Shown here piece after piece: positions 50,753-61,173 of a DNA stretch of 64,000 nt. Origin of the DNA: Bradyrhizobium sp. MOS002 (GTDB lineage: Bacteria; Pseudomonadota; Alphaproteobacteria; Rhizobiales; Xanthobacteraceae). Position 1 is the first letter of the stretch. Each line of letters begins with the position of its first letter. The position numbers and the translations under genes are program-made. The notes under the pieces are model-generated. The model was not told the DNA's origin. It saw only the letters and a program-made list of their open reading frames with translations, and searched no databases. The stretch is taken from contig NZ_PYFX01000004.1 in assembly GCF_003020115.1 (NCBI RefSeq), positions 248,001 to 312,000 of the forward strand, in the 5' to 3' direction.

Positions 50753-53125
50753 CTACGCCGCTTTCCCCTTCGCATCCTGGATCGCGCGCCACACGCGCTC
50801 CGGCGTCAGCGGCATGTCGATGTGCTTGATGCCGTAGTCGGAGAGCGCGTCGATCACCGCGTTCACGACCGTCGACAGGCTGCCGGCGCAGCCGGCTTCG
50901 CCGCAGCCCTTGCTGCCGAGCGGATTGGTGGTGGCCGGCACCGGGTGGTCGCCGACCGTCATGTTCGGAACGTCCTCGGCGCGGGGCAGTGCGTAGTCCA
51001 TCAGCGAGCCCGTGATCGGCTGGCCGCTCTCGTCGTAGCGGACGTGCTCCATCAGCGCCTGGCCGATGCCCTGGACGACGCCGCCGTGGAGTTGGCCCGC
51101 GACCAGCAGCGGGTTGATCACCGTGCCGAAATCGTTGACCGCGCTGTAGCGCACGATCTGCACGACGCCGGTTTCAGGGTCGATCTCGACCTCGGCGACA
51201 TGACAGCCGTTCGGGAAGGCCGAGGGCACCGGTTCGCTGGTGTGATCGACGTCGAGGCTGTCGGGCACGCCCTCCGGCATCTTGCCGTCGTGCAAGCGCT
51301 TGGCGAGCTCCATGATGTCGATGCTGCGGTCGGTGCCGGCGATCGTGAAACTGCCGCCTTCGAATTCAATGTCGGCTTCGGATGCCTCCAGCATATGCGC
51401 GGCGGCGCGCTTGCCCTTTTCGATCACGAGCTTGGCGGCGCCCACGATCGCCATGCCGGTCGCGGTGATCGAGCGCGAGCCGCCGGTGCCATTGCCGGTG
51501 TGCACGATATCGCTGTCGCCCTGCACCAGCTTGACGTTGTCGAAGGGCACGCCGAGCTGCGCACACAGCACCTGCGCGAATGCGGATGCGTGGCCCTGGC
51601 CGTAATCGAGCGTACCGGTGATGAGCTGCACGGAGCCGTCGGGATCGAACACGATCTTGCCGAGCTCGACGCCGGGAGGTGCGGTCACCTCCAGATAGGA
51701 GCCGACGGCGATGCCGCGCAGCTTGCCGGACTTCTTGCTCTCCTTCTTGCGCTTGGCAAAATTCTCGTGGTCGGAGATTTCGAGCGCCTTGTTGAAGACA
51801 GCCTGGAAGTCGCCGCTGTCATAGGTGACGCCGGAGGACGCGGCGAACGGCATCTGGTTCTGCTTGATGAAGTTGCGCTTGCGCAAGGTCAGCCGGTTGA
51901 TGCCCATCTCGTCGGCGGCGCGGTCGATCAGCCGCTCCATGTAGTAGTTCGCCTCGGGCCGGCCGGCGCCGCGATAGGCGCCCATCAGCGTGGTGTTGGT
52001 CAGCACCGTCTTGATGTCGACGGCCATCAACGGTGTGCGATAGACGCTGGAAAAGTTCTTGCTGGTGTTGAGCGAGAGCGGACTGGGCGCTACGCCGGTG
52101 ATGTAGGCACCGAGATTGCCGTAGCCCGAGAGCTTGGCGGCGAGGAAATGCCCCTCGGCGTCCAGCGCGAGCTCGGCGTGAATCTTCTGCGCACGGCCGT
52201 GGCTGTCGGACAAGAAGCTGGTCGAGCGTTCGTCCAGCCATTTCACCGGCCGTCCCAATTCCTTGGTCGCGTACAGGATGCACATGTACTCGGGATAATT
52301 GACGTTCTTCATGCCGAAGGAGCCGCCGACATTGGCGGTGAGGATGCGGACCTTCTCGTTCGGCACCTTCAGGTTCTTGGCGAGGTTGGCGCGGTTGCCG
52401 GCGACGCCCTGCGTCGGCATCTGGATGGTGTAGCGCTCGGTCTTCTTGTCGTAGGAGGCAAGGCCAACGCGAGGCTCCATCGAGACCACGGCGACGCGGG
52501 TGTTCTCGATGTCGACCTTGGTCACGTGAGCGGCGCTGGCGAAGGCGGCGTTGACCTTCTCGATGTCGCCATAGTGGTAGTCGAGCGCGACATTGTTCGG
52601 GATATGGTCGTAGAGTTGCGGCGCGCCGGGTTTCGCGGCTTGCTCGGGATCGGTCACAGCCGGCAGCGGCTCGATATCGAGTTCGACCGCCTCGGCCGCG
52701 TCGCGCGCCTGGGCCAGCGTCTCCGCCACCACGAAGGCGACGGGATCGCCGACGAAGCGGACCTTGTCGGTTGCGAGCGGCTGGCGGTTGGTCTGGAGCA
52801 GGGGCGAGCCGTCACGGCTCTTCAGCGGCAGGCCGCAGGTGAAGGGGCCGTAGCCGGCCGCATCGAGGTCTTTGCCGGTCCACACCCCCAGCACGCCCGG
52901 CATGGCCCTGGCGGCATCGATGTTGATGCCGCGAATGACGCCGTGGGCATGGGTCGAGCGGACGATCGCGGCGTGGGCCTGGCCCGGCAGGTTGAAATCG
53001 TCGGTGTAGCGGCCCTTGCCGCGCACCAGCGTGTCGTCCTCCTTGCGGCGGACAGGCTGCCCGACACCATATTTTTGCAGTGCAATAGCGTTTTCGAGCG
53101 TGGAAGATTTGGTGTGTTCTTGCAT
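50753..53125 (-). CDS. Molybdenum hydroxylase large subunit, form II CoxL-like
   Basis: A 790-residue xanthine-dehydrogenase-family molybdopterin-binding subunit. It has the aldehyde oxidase a/b hammerhead (about 25-150) and the Mo-binding domain with NVGGSFGMKN and GTGGSRSITATG; AYRGAGR at 383-389 is the form II motif, not the AYRCSFR-like motif of true CO dehydrogenase. The active-site Glu lies in GSKGCGEAG near the C terminus. ATG 53125 is preferred to an upstream TTG. No FAD (CoxM) or 2Fe-2S (CoxS) subunit gene is adjacent, so it must use partners from elsewhere. Substrate unknown; aldehydes or N-heterocycles are typical. Confidence 0.88.
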   Translation of the reverse strand: MQEHTKSSTLENAIALQKYGVGQPVRRKEDDTLVRGKGRYTDDFNLPGQAHAAIVRSTHAHGVIRGINIDAARAMPGVLGVWTGKDLDAAGYGPFTCGLPLKSRDGSPLLQTNRQPLATDKVRFVGDPVAFVVAETLAQARDAAEAVELDIEPLPAVTDPEQAAKPGAPQLYDHIPNNVALDYHYGDIEKVNAAFASAAHVTKVDIENTRVAVVSMEPRVGLASYDKKTERYTIQMPTQGVAGNRANLAKNLKVPNEKVRILTANVGGSFGMKNVNYPEYMCILYATKELGRPVKWLDERSTSFLSDSHGRAQKIHAELALDAEGHFLAAKLSGYGNLGAYITGVAPSPLSLNTSKNFSSVYRTPLMAVDIKTVLTNTTLMGAYRGAGRPEANYYMERLIDRAADEMGINRLTLRKRNFIKQNQMPFAASSGVTYDSGDFQAVFNKALEISDHENFAKRKKESKKSGKLRGIAVGSYLEVTAPPGVELGKIVFDPDGSVQLITGTLDYGQGHASAFAQVLCAQLGVPFDNVKLVQGDSDIVHTGNGTGGSRSITATGMAIVGAAKLVIEKGKRAAAHMLEASEADIEFEGGSFTIAGTDRSIDIMELAKRLHDGKMPEGVPDSLDVDHTSEPVPSAFPNGCHVAEVEIDPETGVVQIVRYSAVNDFGTVINPLLVAGQLHGGVVQGIGQALMEHVRYDESGQPITGSLMDYALPRAEDVPNMTVGDHPVPATTNPLGSKGCGEAGCAGSLSTVVNAVIDALSDYGIKHIDMPLTPERVWRAIQDAKGKAA

Positions 53126-53335
53126 GGAATTGACCTGAAAAGCCGGCAATTGCGCGGTTTGGGGGCGCCTGGGGGACCGGACCCCTCAAAAATAGCCCAC
53201 CGGCCCGTTCACGACAACGCACGAATGGGCATGGTCCCATGTGATGCGTTGTTGCGCAGGATTGGCGCGCTGCTAAGGTTTCAGGCGAAAAAGCAATTCC
53301 AGATCGGCCCAACCGGCCGCGGAAAGACAGTTTGT

Positions 53336-54403
53336 ATGAATGACCACACGCGGCTCCGCGACGGCCTTGGGCCGCACGGTGAGCTGGGGTCGATGGCGGC
53401 GGCGTTCGCCACTGAACCGGCCGTCGGCGCGCAAGCGCCGGGAACCGGCGTCTACGCGGCGCTCGACCTCGGCACCAACAATTGCAGGCTCCTGATCGCC
53501 TGTCCGACCCACGACGGCTTTCGCGTGGTCGATTCCTTCTCGCGCATCATCCGGCTCGGCGAGGGCGTCTCGGCGACCGGGTGCATCAGCGAGGCCGCGA
53601 TCGAGCGCGCCATCGTGGCGCTCGGCATCTGCCGCGACAAGATCAACCTGCGCAAAGCGCGGCGGCTGCGGCTGATCGCCACCGAAGCCTGCCGCGCCGC
53701 CTCGAACGCCGAAGGCTTTCGCAGCCGCGTCGCTGCCGAGACCGGGATCGAGCTCGAGGTGATCGACCGCGAGACCGAGGCGGCGCTCGCCGTGCTCGGC
53801 TGCTCGCCGCTGGTCGATCCCAGGGGGCGCGGCGCGATCCTGTTCGATATCGGCGGCGGCTCGACCGAGCTGGTGCGGATCGAGCGCGACGCCGCAAATC
53901 CGGAGCCGCGCATCAAAGCCTGGATGTCGATTCCGTTCGGCGTGGTCACGCTTGCCGAGCAGTTCGGGGGGCGCGACGTGACGCCGGAGATCTACGCGGC
54001 GATGGAGCGCGAGGTCGCCCATCACATCAAGCCGTTCGCCGAACAGCATGGCGGCGATCTCGCCGACATGCATCTGCTCGGCACGTCAGGCACTGTGACG
54101 ACGCTCGCCGGCATCCATCTCAATCTCGCCCGCTACGACCGCCGCCGCATCGACAGCGTCTGGATGAACGATACCGACGTCACCGCGACCATCAACAAGC
54201 TGCTCGGTATGAGCTACGAGGAGCGCGCCGGCAACAGCTGCATCAGCATCGAGCGCGCCGATCTCGTCCTGGCCGGCTGCGCCATCCTCGACGCGATCCG
54301 CCGCGCCTTTCCGCTGCCACGCCTGCGCGTCGCCGACCGGGGCCTGCGCGAAGGCATGCTGGTCGAGATGATGCGCGAAGACGGCGCGCTCAGGAGCTGG
54401 TGA
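53336..54403 (+). CDS. Ppx/GppA family phosphatase
   Basis: A 355-residue actin-like ATPase-fold phosphatase. YAALDLGTNNCRLLIA is the phosphate-1 motif and ILFDIGGGSTELVRIE the phosphate-2 motif; LLGTSGTVTTLAGI follows in the C-terminal half. The family hydrolyses exopolyphosphate or pppGpp. This short form lacks the extra C-terminal domain of E. coli Ppx (513 residues), as is usual in alphaproteobacteria. It lies 1 bp upstream of rlmE, a common pairing in this group. The frame stays open far upstream, across the antisense strand of the molybdenum-enzyme gene, which is not coding. Confidence 0.88.
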   Translation: MNDHTRLRDGLGPHGELGSMAAAFATEPAVGAQAPGTGVYAALDLGTNNCRLLIACPTHDGFRVVDSFSRIIRLGEGVSATGCISEAAIERAIVALGICRDKINLRKARRLRLIATEACRAASNAEGFRSRVAAETGIELEVIDRETEAALAVLGCSPLVDPRGRGAILFDIGGGSTELVRIERDAANPEPRIKAWMSIPFGVVTLAEQFGGRDVTPEIYAAMEREVAHHIKPFAEQHGGDLADMHLLGTSGTVTTLAGIHLNLARYDRRRIDSVWMNDTDVTATINKLLGMSYEERAGNSCISIERADLVLAGCAILDAIRRAFPLPRLRVADRGLREGMLVEMMREDGALRSW

Positions 54404-54404
54404 G

Positions 54405-55091
54405 ATGGCCAAGGACACCACCGGCCGCTTGCACGTTCAGGTCAAGACCCACGGCAAGCGCAAATTGTCGTCGAAGCTCTGGCTGGAGCGGCAGCTCAAC
54501 GATCCCTATGTCATCAAGGCGAAGGCGCTCGGCTATCGCTCGCGCGCCGCGTTCAAGCTGTTGGAGATCGACGACAAATACCGGCTGCTCAAGCACGGCA
54601 TGGCGGTGGTCGATCTCGGCGCTGCGCCAGGCGGCTGGAGCCAGATCGCCGCCAAGCGCGTCGGCTCGGTCGACGGCACGGGCAAGGTCATCGCGATCGA
54701 CCTGCTGGAAATCCCCGAGATTGCCGGGGTCGAGTTCGCACAGCTCGACTTCATGGACAACGACGCGCCGGACAAGCTCAAGGCCATGCTCGACGGCGGC
54801 GCCGACATCGTGATGTCCGACATGGCTGCCAACACCACCGGTCATCGCAAGACCGACCAGCTTCGCATCGTCGGCCTGATCGAGACCGCCGCCGCGTTCG
54901 CCTGCGACGTGCTGAAGCCGGGCGGGACCTTCCTGGCGAAGGCGTTCCAGAGCGGCGCCGACGCCGAGCTGCTCGCCCAGCTCAAGCGCGATTTCGCCAC
55001 GGTGCGCCACGTCAAGCCGGCCGCGAGCCGTGCGGATTCCTCGGAGCGCTACGTGCTCGCGACGGGATTTCGGGGCGGGGCGACAGAATAG
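54405..55091 (+). CDS. rlmE: 23S rRNA 2'-O-methyltransferase RlmE (FtsJ)
   Basis: A 228-residue SAM-dependent methyltransferase that modifies U2552 of 23S rRNA. The SAM motif VVDLGAAPGGWSQIAAKRVG and the DFMDNDAP, SDMAANTTGHRKTD and GGTFLAKAFQS segments carry the K-D-K-E tetrad region. An N-terminal basic extension (residues 1-25, GRLHVQVKTHGKRKL) precedes the WLERQLNDPYV start of the fold, as in other alphaproteobacteria. It starts 1 bp after the Ppx/GppA stop. Confidence 0.93.
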   Translation: MAKDTTGRLHVQVKTHGKRKLSSKLWLERQLNDPYVIKAKALGYRSRAAFKLLEIDDKYRLLKHGMAVVDLGAAPGGWSQIAAKRVGSVDGTGKVIAIDLLEIPEIAGVEFAQLDFMDNDAPDKLKAMLDGGADIVMSDMAANTTGHRKTDQLRIVGLIETAAAFACDVLKPGGTFLAKAFQSGADAELLAQLKRDFATVRHVKPAASRADSSERYVLATGFRGGATE

Positions 55092-55101
55092 CAACAAACT
55101 C

Positions 55102-55188
55102 CGTCATTGCGAGGAGTTCTTGCGACGAAGCAATCCAGACTGTCTCCGCGGAGGGATTCTGGATTGCTTCGCTTCGCTCGCAATGACG
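55102..55188. repeat. Dispersed palindromic repeat, family C copy 3
   Basis: CGTCATTGCGAGGAGTTCTTGCGACGAAGCAATCCAGA and CTGGATTGCTTCGCTTCGCTCGCAATGACG form the hairpin. It is the copy most like that at 38141, and again fills the gap between convergent genes. Confidence 0.87.
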
Positions 55189-55195
55189 AGATAGG

Positions 55196-56686
55196 CTACC
55201 CCAGCCGCTGATCCCGCACGTCCTGCGTATCCTCGGTCGCCGCCTTGACGGCCGCCTTGGCGGCGCCTTTGCCCGCACCCTTGCGGCTCGCGATCTCCAC
55301 CGCCTTGCGGCCGGAGACTTCGTGGCCGGCATCGGCGGGCATCTGCCAGAAGAACCAGCTCGACGCCGCCGAGGTCAGGGCGATCACGACGAAGGCCGGC
55401 GCAAACACGGTGGCGTCGAGTTCGCTGACGTGGCTGAACCACATCGTCGTCTCCACGGAGGCCGCGCCGACCGCGACACCGGCCGAGACCGCGAGCTGCT
55501 GGTTGACGCTGACGAGCGTGGTGGCGCGGCTCATCTGCGCGTGCTCGACCTCGGCATAGGCAACCGTGTTGATCGCGGTGAACTCGAGCGAACGGAAGAA
55601 CCCGCCGACCACCAGGATGATCATGATGATCAGCAGCGGCGTCGTCACCGTGAAGAGCGCGCATGCGGCGAGGAAAACCGCACTGATGATCGCGTTCACC
55701 GTCATCAGGTTGCGGAAGCCGAAGGTGCGGATGATGCGCGCGGCCAGCGCTTTCATACCCATGGCGCCGAGCGAGGAGCCAAACGTGACGAGGCCGGACT
55801 TGAACGGCGAGAGGCCGAAGCCGATCTGCATCAGCAGCGGCAACAGGAACGGCAGCGCACCGATGCCGAGCCGGAACATGAAGCCGCCGAAAATGGCCGC
55901 GCGCAGCGTCGGCAGCCTCAGCAGCGTGAAGTCAAGCACCGGCGATCCCGTTCGCCGCGCGTGAAGGACATACAGCGTCATCGAGATCGATCCGCCGGCG
56001 ACCAGGGCGGCAACCGTGCTCCATGGCAGCAGATTGAGTCCGGCAACCGACAGCCCGAAGGCAATGCCGGCGAGCCCGAGGCCTGCGAGCACCATGCCGT
56101 AGAGGTCGAACGGCTCTCGTTCCTCGCTCTTGATGGGATCGATGAAGCGCAAGGCCATGAAGATGCCGAGCAGCCCGATCGGGATGTTGATCAGGAAGAT
56201 CCAGTGCCAGGAGGCGTAAGTCGTGATGAAGCCGCCGAGCGGCGGCCCGATCACGGGGCCGATCAGGGCAGGGACCGTCACCCACGCCATGGCATTGACC
56301 AGCGCGCTCTTGTCGACCGACCGCAACAGCACGAGGCGCCCGACTGGCGTCATCATCGCCCCGCCCATGCCTTGCAGGATGCGGGCGAACACGAAATCGG
56401 TGACCGATGTCGAGAGCGCGCAGCCGACCGAGCCGACCATGAACACGCCGACGGCAATCGCAAACACCATGCGCGCGCCGAACCGGTCGGCGGTCCAGCC
56501 GCTCGCCGGGATGAACACCGCAAGCGACAGCAGATAGGAGGTGATCGCGAGCTTGAGCGTCAGTGGGCTGGTGCCGATATCGGCCGCGATCGCGGGCAGC
56601 GACGTGGCGATCACCGTCGAGTCCATGTTCTCCATAAAGAGAGCGGTGGCCACGATCAGCGGAATGACGCGTTGCTTGTCGACCAT
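55196..56686 (-). CDS. DHA2-type MFS drug efflux transporter
   Basis: A 496-residue transporter with about 14 hydrophobic helices, as in the DHA2 (EmrB-like) family. MENMDSTVIATSLPAIAADIGTS is the helix-1 motif D1, GWTADRFGARMVFAIAV is motif A, and ARILQGMGGAMMTPVGRLVLLRS motif B; PVIGPPLGGFITTYASWHWIFLINIPIG is motif C. It probably exports hydrophobic drugs or metabolites by proton antiport. A Lys/Ala-rich cytoplasmic tail (about 455-496) is unusual in length. No adjacent membrane-fusion protein or regulator gene. Confidence 0.87.
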   Translation of the reverse strand: MVDKQRVIPLIVATALFMENMDSTVIATSLPAIAADIGTSPLTLKLAITSYLLSLAVFIPASGWTADRFGARMVFAIAVGVFMVGSVGCALSTSVTDFVFARILQGMGGAMMTPVGRLVLLRSVDKSALVNAMAWVTVPALIGPVIGPPLGGFITTYASWHWIFLINIPIGLLGIFMALRFIDPIKSEEREPFDLYGMVLAGLGLAGIAFGLSVAGLNLLPWSTVAALVAGGSISMTLYVLHARRTGSPVLDFTLLRLPTLRAAIFGGFMFRLGIGALPFLLPLLMQIGFGLSPFKSGLVTFGSSLGAMGMKALAARIIRTFGFRNLMTVNAIISAVFLAACALFTVTTPLLIIMIILVVGGFFRSLEFTAINTVAYAEVEHAQMSRATTLVSVNQQLAVSAGVAVGAASVETTMWFSHVSELDATVFAPAFVVIALTSAASSWFFWQMPADAGHEVSGRKAVEIASRKGAGKGAAKAAVKAATEDTQDVRDQRLG

Positions 56687-58567
<1,881 letters not shown>

Positions 58568-58595
58568 GCGCACTCCGCACGTGCCAAGAAGACGA

Positions 58596-58695
58596 TGTCA
58601 TGCCCCGCGAACGCGGGGCATCCAGTACGCCGCGGCCTTTCGGCTCAATCATAACCGTCTCGGTACTGGATCGTCCGCCTTCGCGGGCGATGACA
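58596..58695. repeat. Dispersed repeat, family D copy 3
   Basis: TGTCATGCCCCGCGAACGCGGGGCATCCAGTACGCCGCGG...GTACTGGATCGTCCGCCTTCGCGGGCGATGACA matches the copies at 33366 and 50620, same orientation as 50620. It starts 29 bp after guaB. Confidence 0.8.
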
Positions 58696-58775
58696 GCGAG
58701 AGTGTGCTTTTGTATTGACGCAGCTGCCTCCCTCCGCTTCCGTTCGCGCCGAAGCATAATCAGGAGGAAGCCATC

Positions 58776-59798
58776 ATGTCCCAAGGCAAACGCATCGTTC
58801 TCGCCGCGCGTCCCGTCGGCGAGCCAAAGCGGTCCGATTTCCGCATCGAGGAATTCGCCGTGCCGACGCCTGCGGCAGGTGAAGTCCTGCTGCGAACGAT
58901 CTGGCTCTCGCTCGATCCCTATATGCGCGGGCGCATGAGCGACGGTCCGTCCTACGCGACGCCGGTGCCCGTCGGTGGTGTGATGGAAGCCGGTACGGTC
59001 TGCGAGGTCGCAGCCTCCAACAATCCGAGCTTCGCCAAGGGCGACATCGTGCTCTCGCGCGGGGGCTGGCAGACGCACGCGATCTCCGACGGCAAGGGGC
59101 TGAACAAGATCGATCCGAAGCTCGCGCCGATCTCGACGGCAATCGGCGTGCTGGGCATGCCCGGCATGACCGCCTACACGGGCCTGCTCGATATCGGCAA
59201 GCCGCAGCAAGGCGAGACCGTCGTCGTGGCCGGCGCCTCCGGTGCGGTCGGCTCGGCGGTGGGACAGATCGCGAAGATCAAGGGCGCACGTGCGGTCGGC
59301 ATCGCCGGCGGCAAGGACAAATGCGATTACGTCGTGAAGGAGCTCGGCTTCGATGCCTGCATCGATCACCGCGATCCCGATCTGGCCGCGAAGCTGAAGG
59401 AGGCCTGTCCGAAAGGCATCGACGTCTATTTCGAGAATGTCGGCGGCGCCGTGTTCGAGGCGGTCTTCCCGCTGCTCAATGCGTTCGCGCGCGTGCCGGT
59501 CTGCGGCCTCATCGCCCATTACAACGACACTGAAGCGAAGCCGCCGAAATGGGCCGCCAGCATGATGCGCGCGACCCTGACCAAGCGGCTGACCTTCCGC
59601 GGCTTCATCGTCTCCGACTTCGCCTCCCGCCATGGCGACTTCCTGCGCGACATGTCCGGCTGGGTCCGCGAGGGCAGGGTCAAGTACAAGGAGTTCGTCA
59701 CCGAGGGCCTGGAGAGCGCGCCCGAAGCCTTCATGGGGCTTCTCAAGGGGGCCAATTTCGGCAAGCAGCTGGTGCGGGTCGGGCCCGACAAAGCTTGA
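58776..59798 (+). CDS. NADP-dependent MDR oxidoreductase (CurA/PTGR type)
   Basis: A 340-residue zinc-free medium-chain dehydrogenase. The N-terminal GroES-like domain has SLDPYMRGRMSDGPSYATPVPVGGVMEAGTVCEV; the Rossmann part has GMPGMTAYTGLLDIGKPQQGETVVVAGASGAVGSAVGQIAKIKGARAVGIAGG and YFENVGGAVFEAVFPLL. These match the CurA/prostaglandin-reductase group, which reduces alpha,beta-unsaturated ketones and aldehydes with NADPH. A single gene with CAGGAGG before the ATG. Physiological substrate unknown. Confidence 0.9.
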   Translation: MSQGKRIVLAARPVGEPKRSDFRIEEFAVPTPAAGEVLLRTIWLSLDPYMRGRMSDGPSYATPVPVGGVMEAGTVCEVAASNNPSFAKGDIVLSRGGWQTHAISDGKGLNKIDPKLAPISTAIGVLGMPGMTAYTGLLDIGKPQQGETVVVAGASGAVGSAVGQIAKIKGARAVGIAGGKDKCDYVVKELGFDACIDHRDPDLAAKLKEACPKGIDVYFENVGGAVFEAVFPLLNAFARVPVCGLIAHYNDTEAKPPKWAASMMRATLTKRLTFRGFIVSDFASRHGDFLRDMSGWVREGRVKYKEFVTEGLESAPEAFMGLLKGANFGKQLVRVGPDKA

Positions 59799-59853
59799 TC
59801 CGCCGTTCTCGGCCCCCTCGGCGGCCGGGTATGGTTAACAAAGAGTGACCGAT

Positions 59854-59890
59854 CGGCCACACCCGCCCGTAAAAGCCGCAGGTGTGACCG
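59854..59890. other. Stem-loop upstream of small membrane gene
   Basis: CGGCCACACC (59854-59863) pairs with GGTGTGACCG (59881-59890) at 9 of 10 positions around a 17-nt loop. It lies between the MDR oxidoreductase stop and the small gene at 59950, without a U-run. Confidence 0.35.
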
Positions 59891-59949
59891 TCGGTTCATT
59901 GACGGGCCCGCGAAGGCATTGAATCATTGCGCATATTTCAGGTGCGATG

Positions 59950-60246
59950 ATGTTAGAGATTGTTGTTTTCTGCGTAATCCTGCTGGCTGCCGGTTATTGG
60001 GCGACGATGTTTGTCATGGGCCGTCGCGACGACGTCATCCATGGCAAGTTCGTTCACACCGAGGACGTTGGTGCATTCGCGCAATCCGCGATGCCCACGC
60101 CCACGCCGCCATTCCCCAAGCGTCCGGCCAAAGCCGCGCGGCCTGCCAATGTTCCGCCGGCCGGTAACGGGGCCAAGCCGGTGAACAGCGACGCGCTGCA
60201 GTCCCTGCTTGCCGCGATCCAGCAGGATCTCAAAAGCGTCGCTTGA
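59950..60246 (+). CDS. Small membrane-anchored protein with Pro-rich linker
   Basis: A 98-residue protein. Residues 2-23 (LEIVVFCVILLAAGYWATMFVM) form an N-terminal transmembrane helix or uncleaved signal anchor. A Pro/Ala/Lys-rich linker follows (about 45-75, PTPTPPFPKRPAKAARPAN), and a short amphipathic helix ends the protein (SLLAAIQQDLKSVA). An ATG 3 bp upstream is also possible; AGGTG favours 59950. No family recognised. It is convergent with the metallophosphoesterase gene. Confidence 0.65.
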   Translation: MLEIVVFCVILLAAGYWATMFVMGRRDDVIHGKFVHTEDVGAFAQSAMPTPTPPFPKRPAKAARPANVPPAGNGAKPVNSDALQSLLAAIQQDLKSVA

Positions 60247-60280
60247 GCGGTGACAGGCAGCGCTAATGCTCGCCGCCGAT

Positions 60281-61105
60281 CTAGGCGAGCAGCTCCTCGA
60301 TATCGATATCGACCTGGCCGGCGGCCCTGACGTGGCGAACCTCGAAGCCGTCGGGCTGGAAGCGGTACTCCACGAGCCCGACCTCCTTGATGGCGATCCG
60401 GTCCTGGCGCGCATCGTTGATCTTGAAGCCGGCTGACGGCGCCCAGACGTGGCGGGTGTGGCGCCAGGTGAAGTCGCGCCGCTGGTGCACGTGACCGCTG
60501 GCGATGAGGCGCAAATCGACATGCGCAAACATCTCGATCAGTCGCGCGCGTGCCGGTTGCGGCACGTAGCGGATCGAGGTCTCCGGCGTCTCGGGGTCGT
60601 CGGGCCCGTTGAGAAATACCGGCTTGTGCACGAACAGCGCGACCGGCTTGCCGTTCGCGCGCGAAACTTCCGAGGCGAGCCAGTCGAACTGCTCGGCCTC
60701 GAAGGCGAGCCGTGAGTTCATCACCAGCGAATTGAGGCCGATGAAGCGCCAGCCCGCGGCCTCGAACGACCAATGGTCCTCGCCGATGATCTGGCGGAAT
60801 TGCTGACGGTGCGCTTCCGCGACCGGCGGCTTCGGAGCAGGGCCAGTCGCGGTCGGATTGTCGCCGATGTCGTGATTGCCGGGGATGTAGCGGCAGGCGA
60901 CGGGCAGGGCGTCGTGAAGGCCCTTGGCGAATTCGACGTCGTCGCGGCTGGTCGGCCCATCGAACGAGACGTCGCCGGTGTTGACGACGAGATCGGGCCT
61001 ATCGGTGTCGATATGCTCGCTGATCGCCTGGAAGTTGGCGATCAGGCCGGGGAAGCGCCGGCCAAGATGGGTTTCGGAAATCTGTGTCAGGCGAAATTCG
61101 GACAT
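60281..61105 (-). CDS. Calcineurin-like metallophosphoesterase
   Basis: A 274-residue phosphoesterase. Metal-binding blocks are visible: VVNTGDVSFDGP (Asp45), YIPGNHDIGD (Asn77-His78), ALFVHKPVF (His) and ASGHVHQRRD (two His). The first block, normally D-x-H, is S-E11-T-H13 here, so the usual Asp ligand is Glu. The family includes cAMP and cyclic-dinucleotide phosphodiesterases and Mre11-like nucleases; the overall layout resembles CpdA-like class III phosphodiesterases. The ATG at 61105 removes a non-conserved upstream extension. Confidence 0.83.
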   Translation of the reverse strand: MSEFRLTQISETHLGRRFPGLIANFQAISEHIDTDRPDLVVNTGDVSFDGPTSRDDVEFAKGLHDALPVACRYIPGNHDIGDNPTATGPAPKPPVAEAHRQQFRQIIGEDHWSFEAAGWRFIGLNSLVMNSRLAFEAEQFDWLASEVSRANGKPVALFVHKPVFLNGPDDPETPETSIRYVPQPARARLIEMFAHVDLRLIASGHVHQRRDFTWRHTRHVWAPSAGFKINDARQDRIAIKEVGLVEYRFQPDGFEVRHVRAAGQVDIDIEELLA

Positions 61106-61173
61106 GGTCCAATCATAGGCCCGGCCAGGCGTCGGGACGATGACGGCGCGTACGGTCAGCGATCGAACAATGT

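Noticed and set aside
53224-53246. CATGG-TC-CCATG dyad before the Ppx/GppA gene as operator
   Set aside because: Only 5-bp arms, not conserved elsewhere in the window; too weak.
50378-53335. Very long open frame on the plus strand running into the Ppx/GppA gene
   Set aside because: It is the antisense of the molybdenum-enzyme gene, kept open by GC-biased codons. The Ppx/GppA protein has a normal start at 53336.
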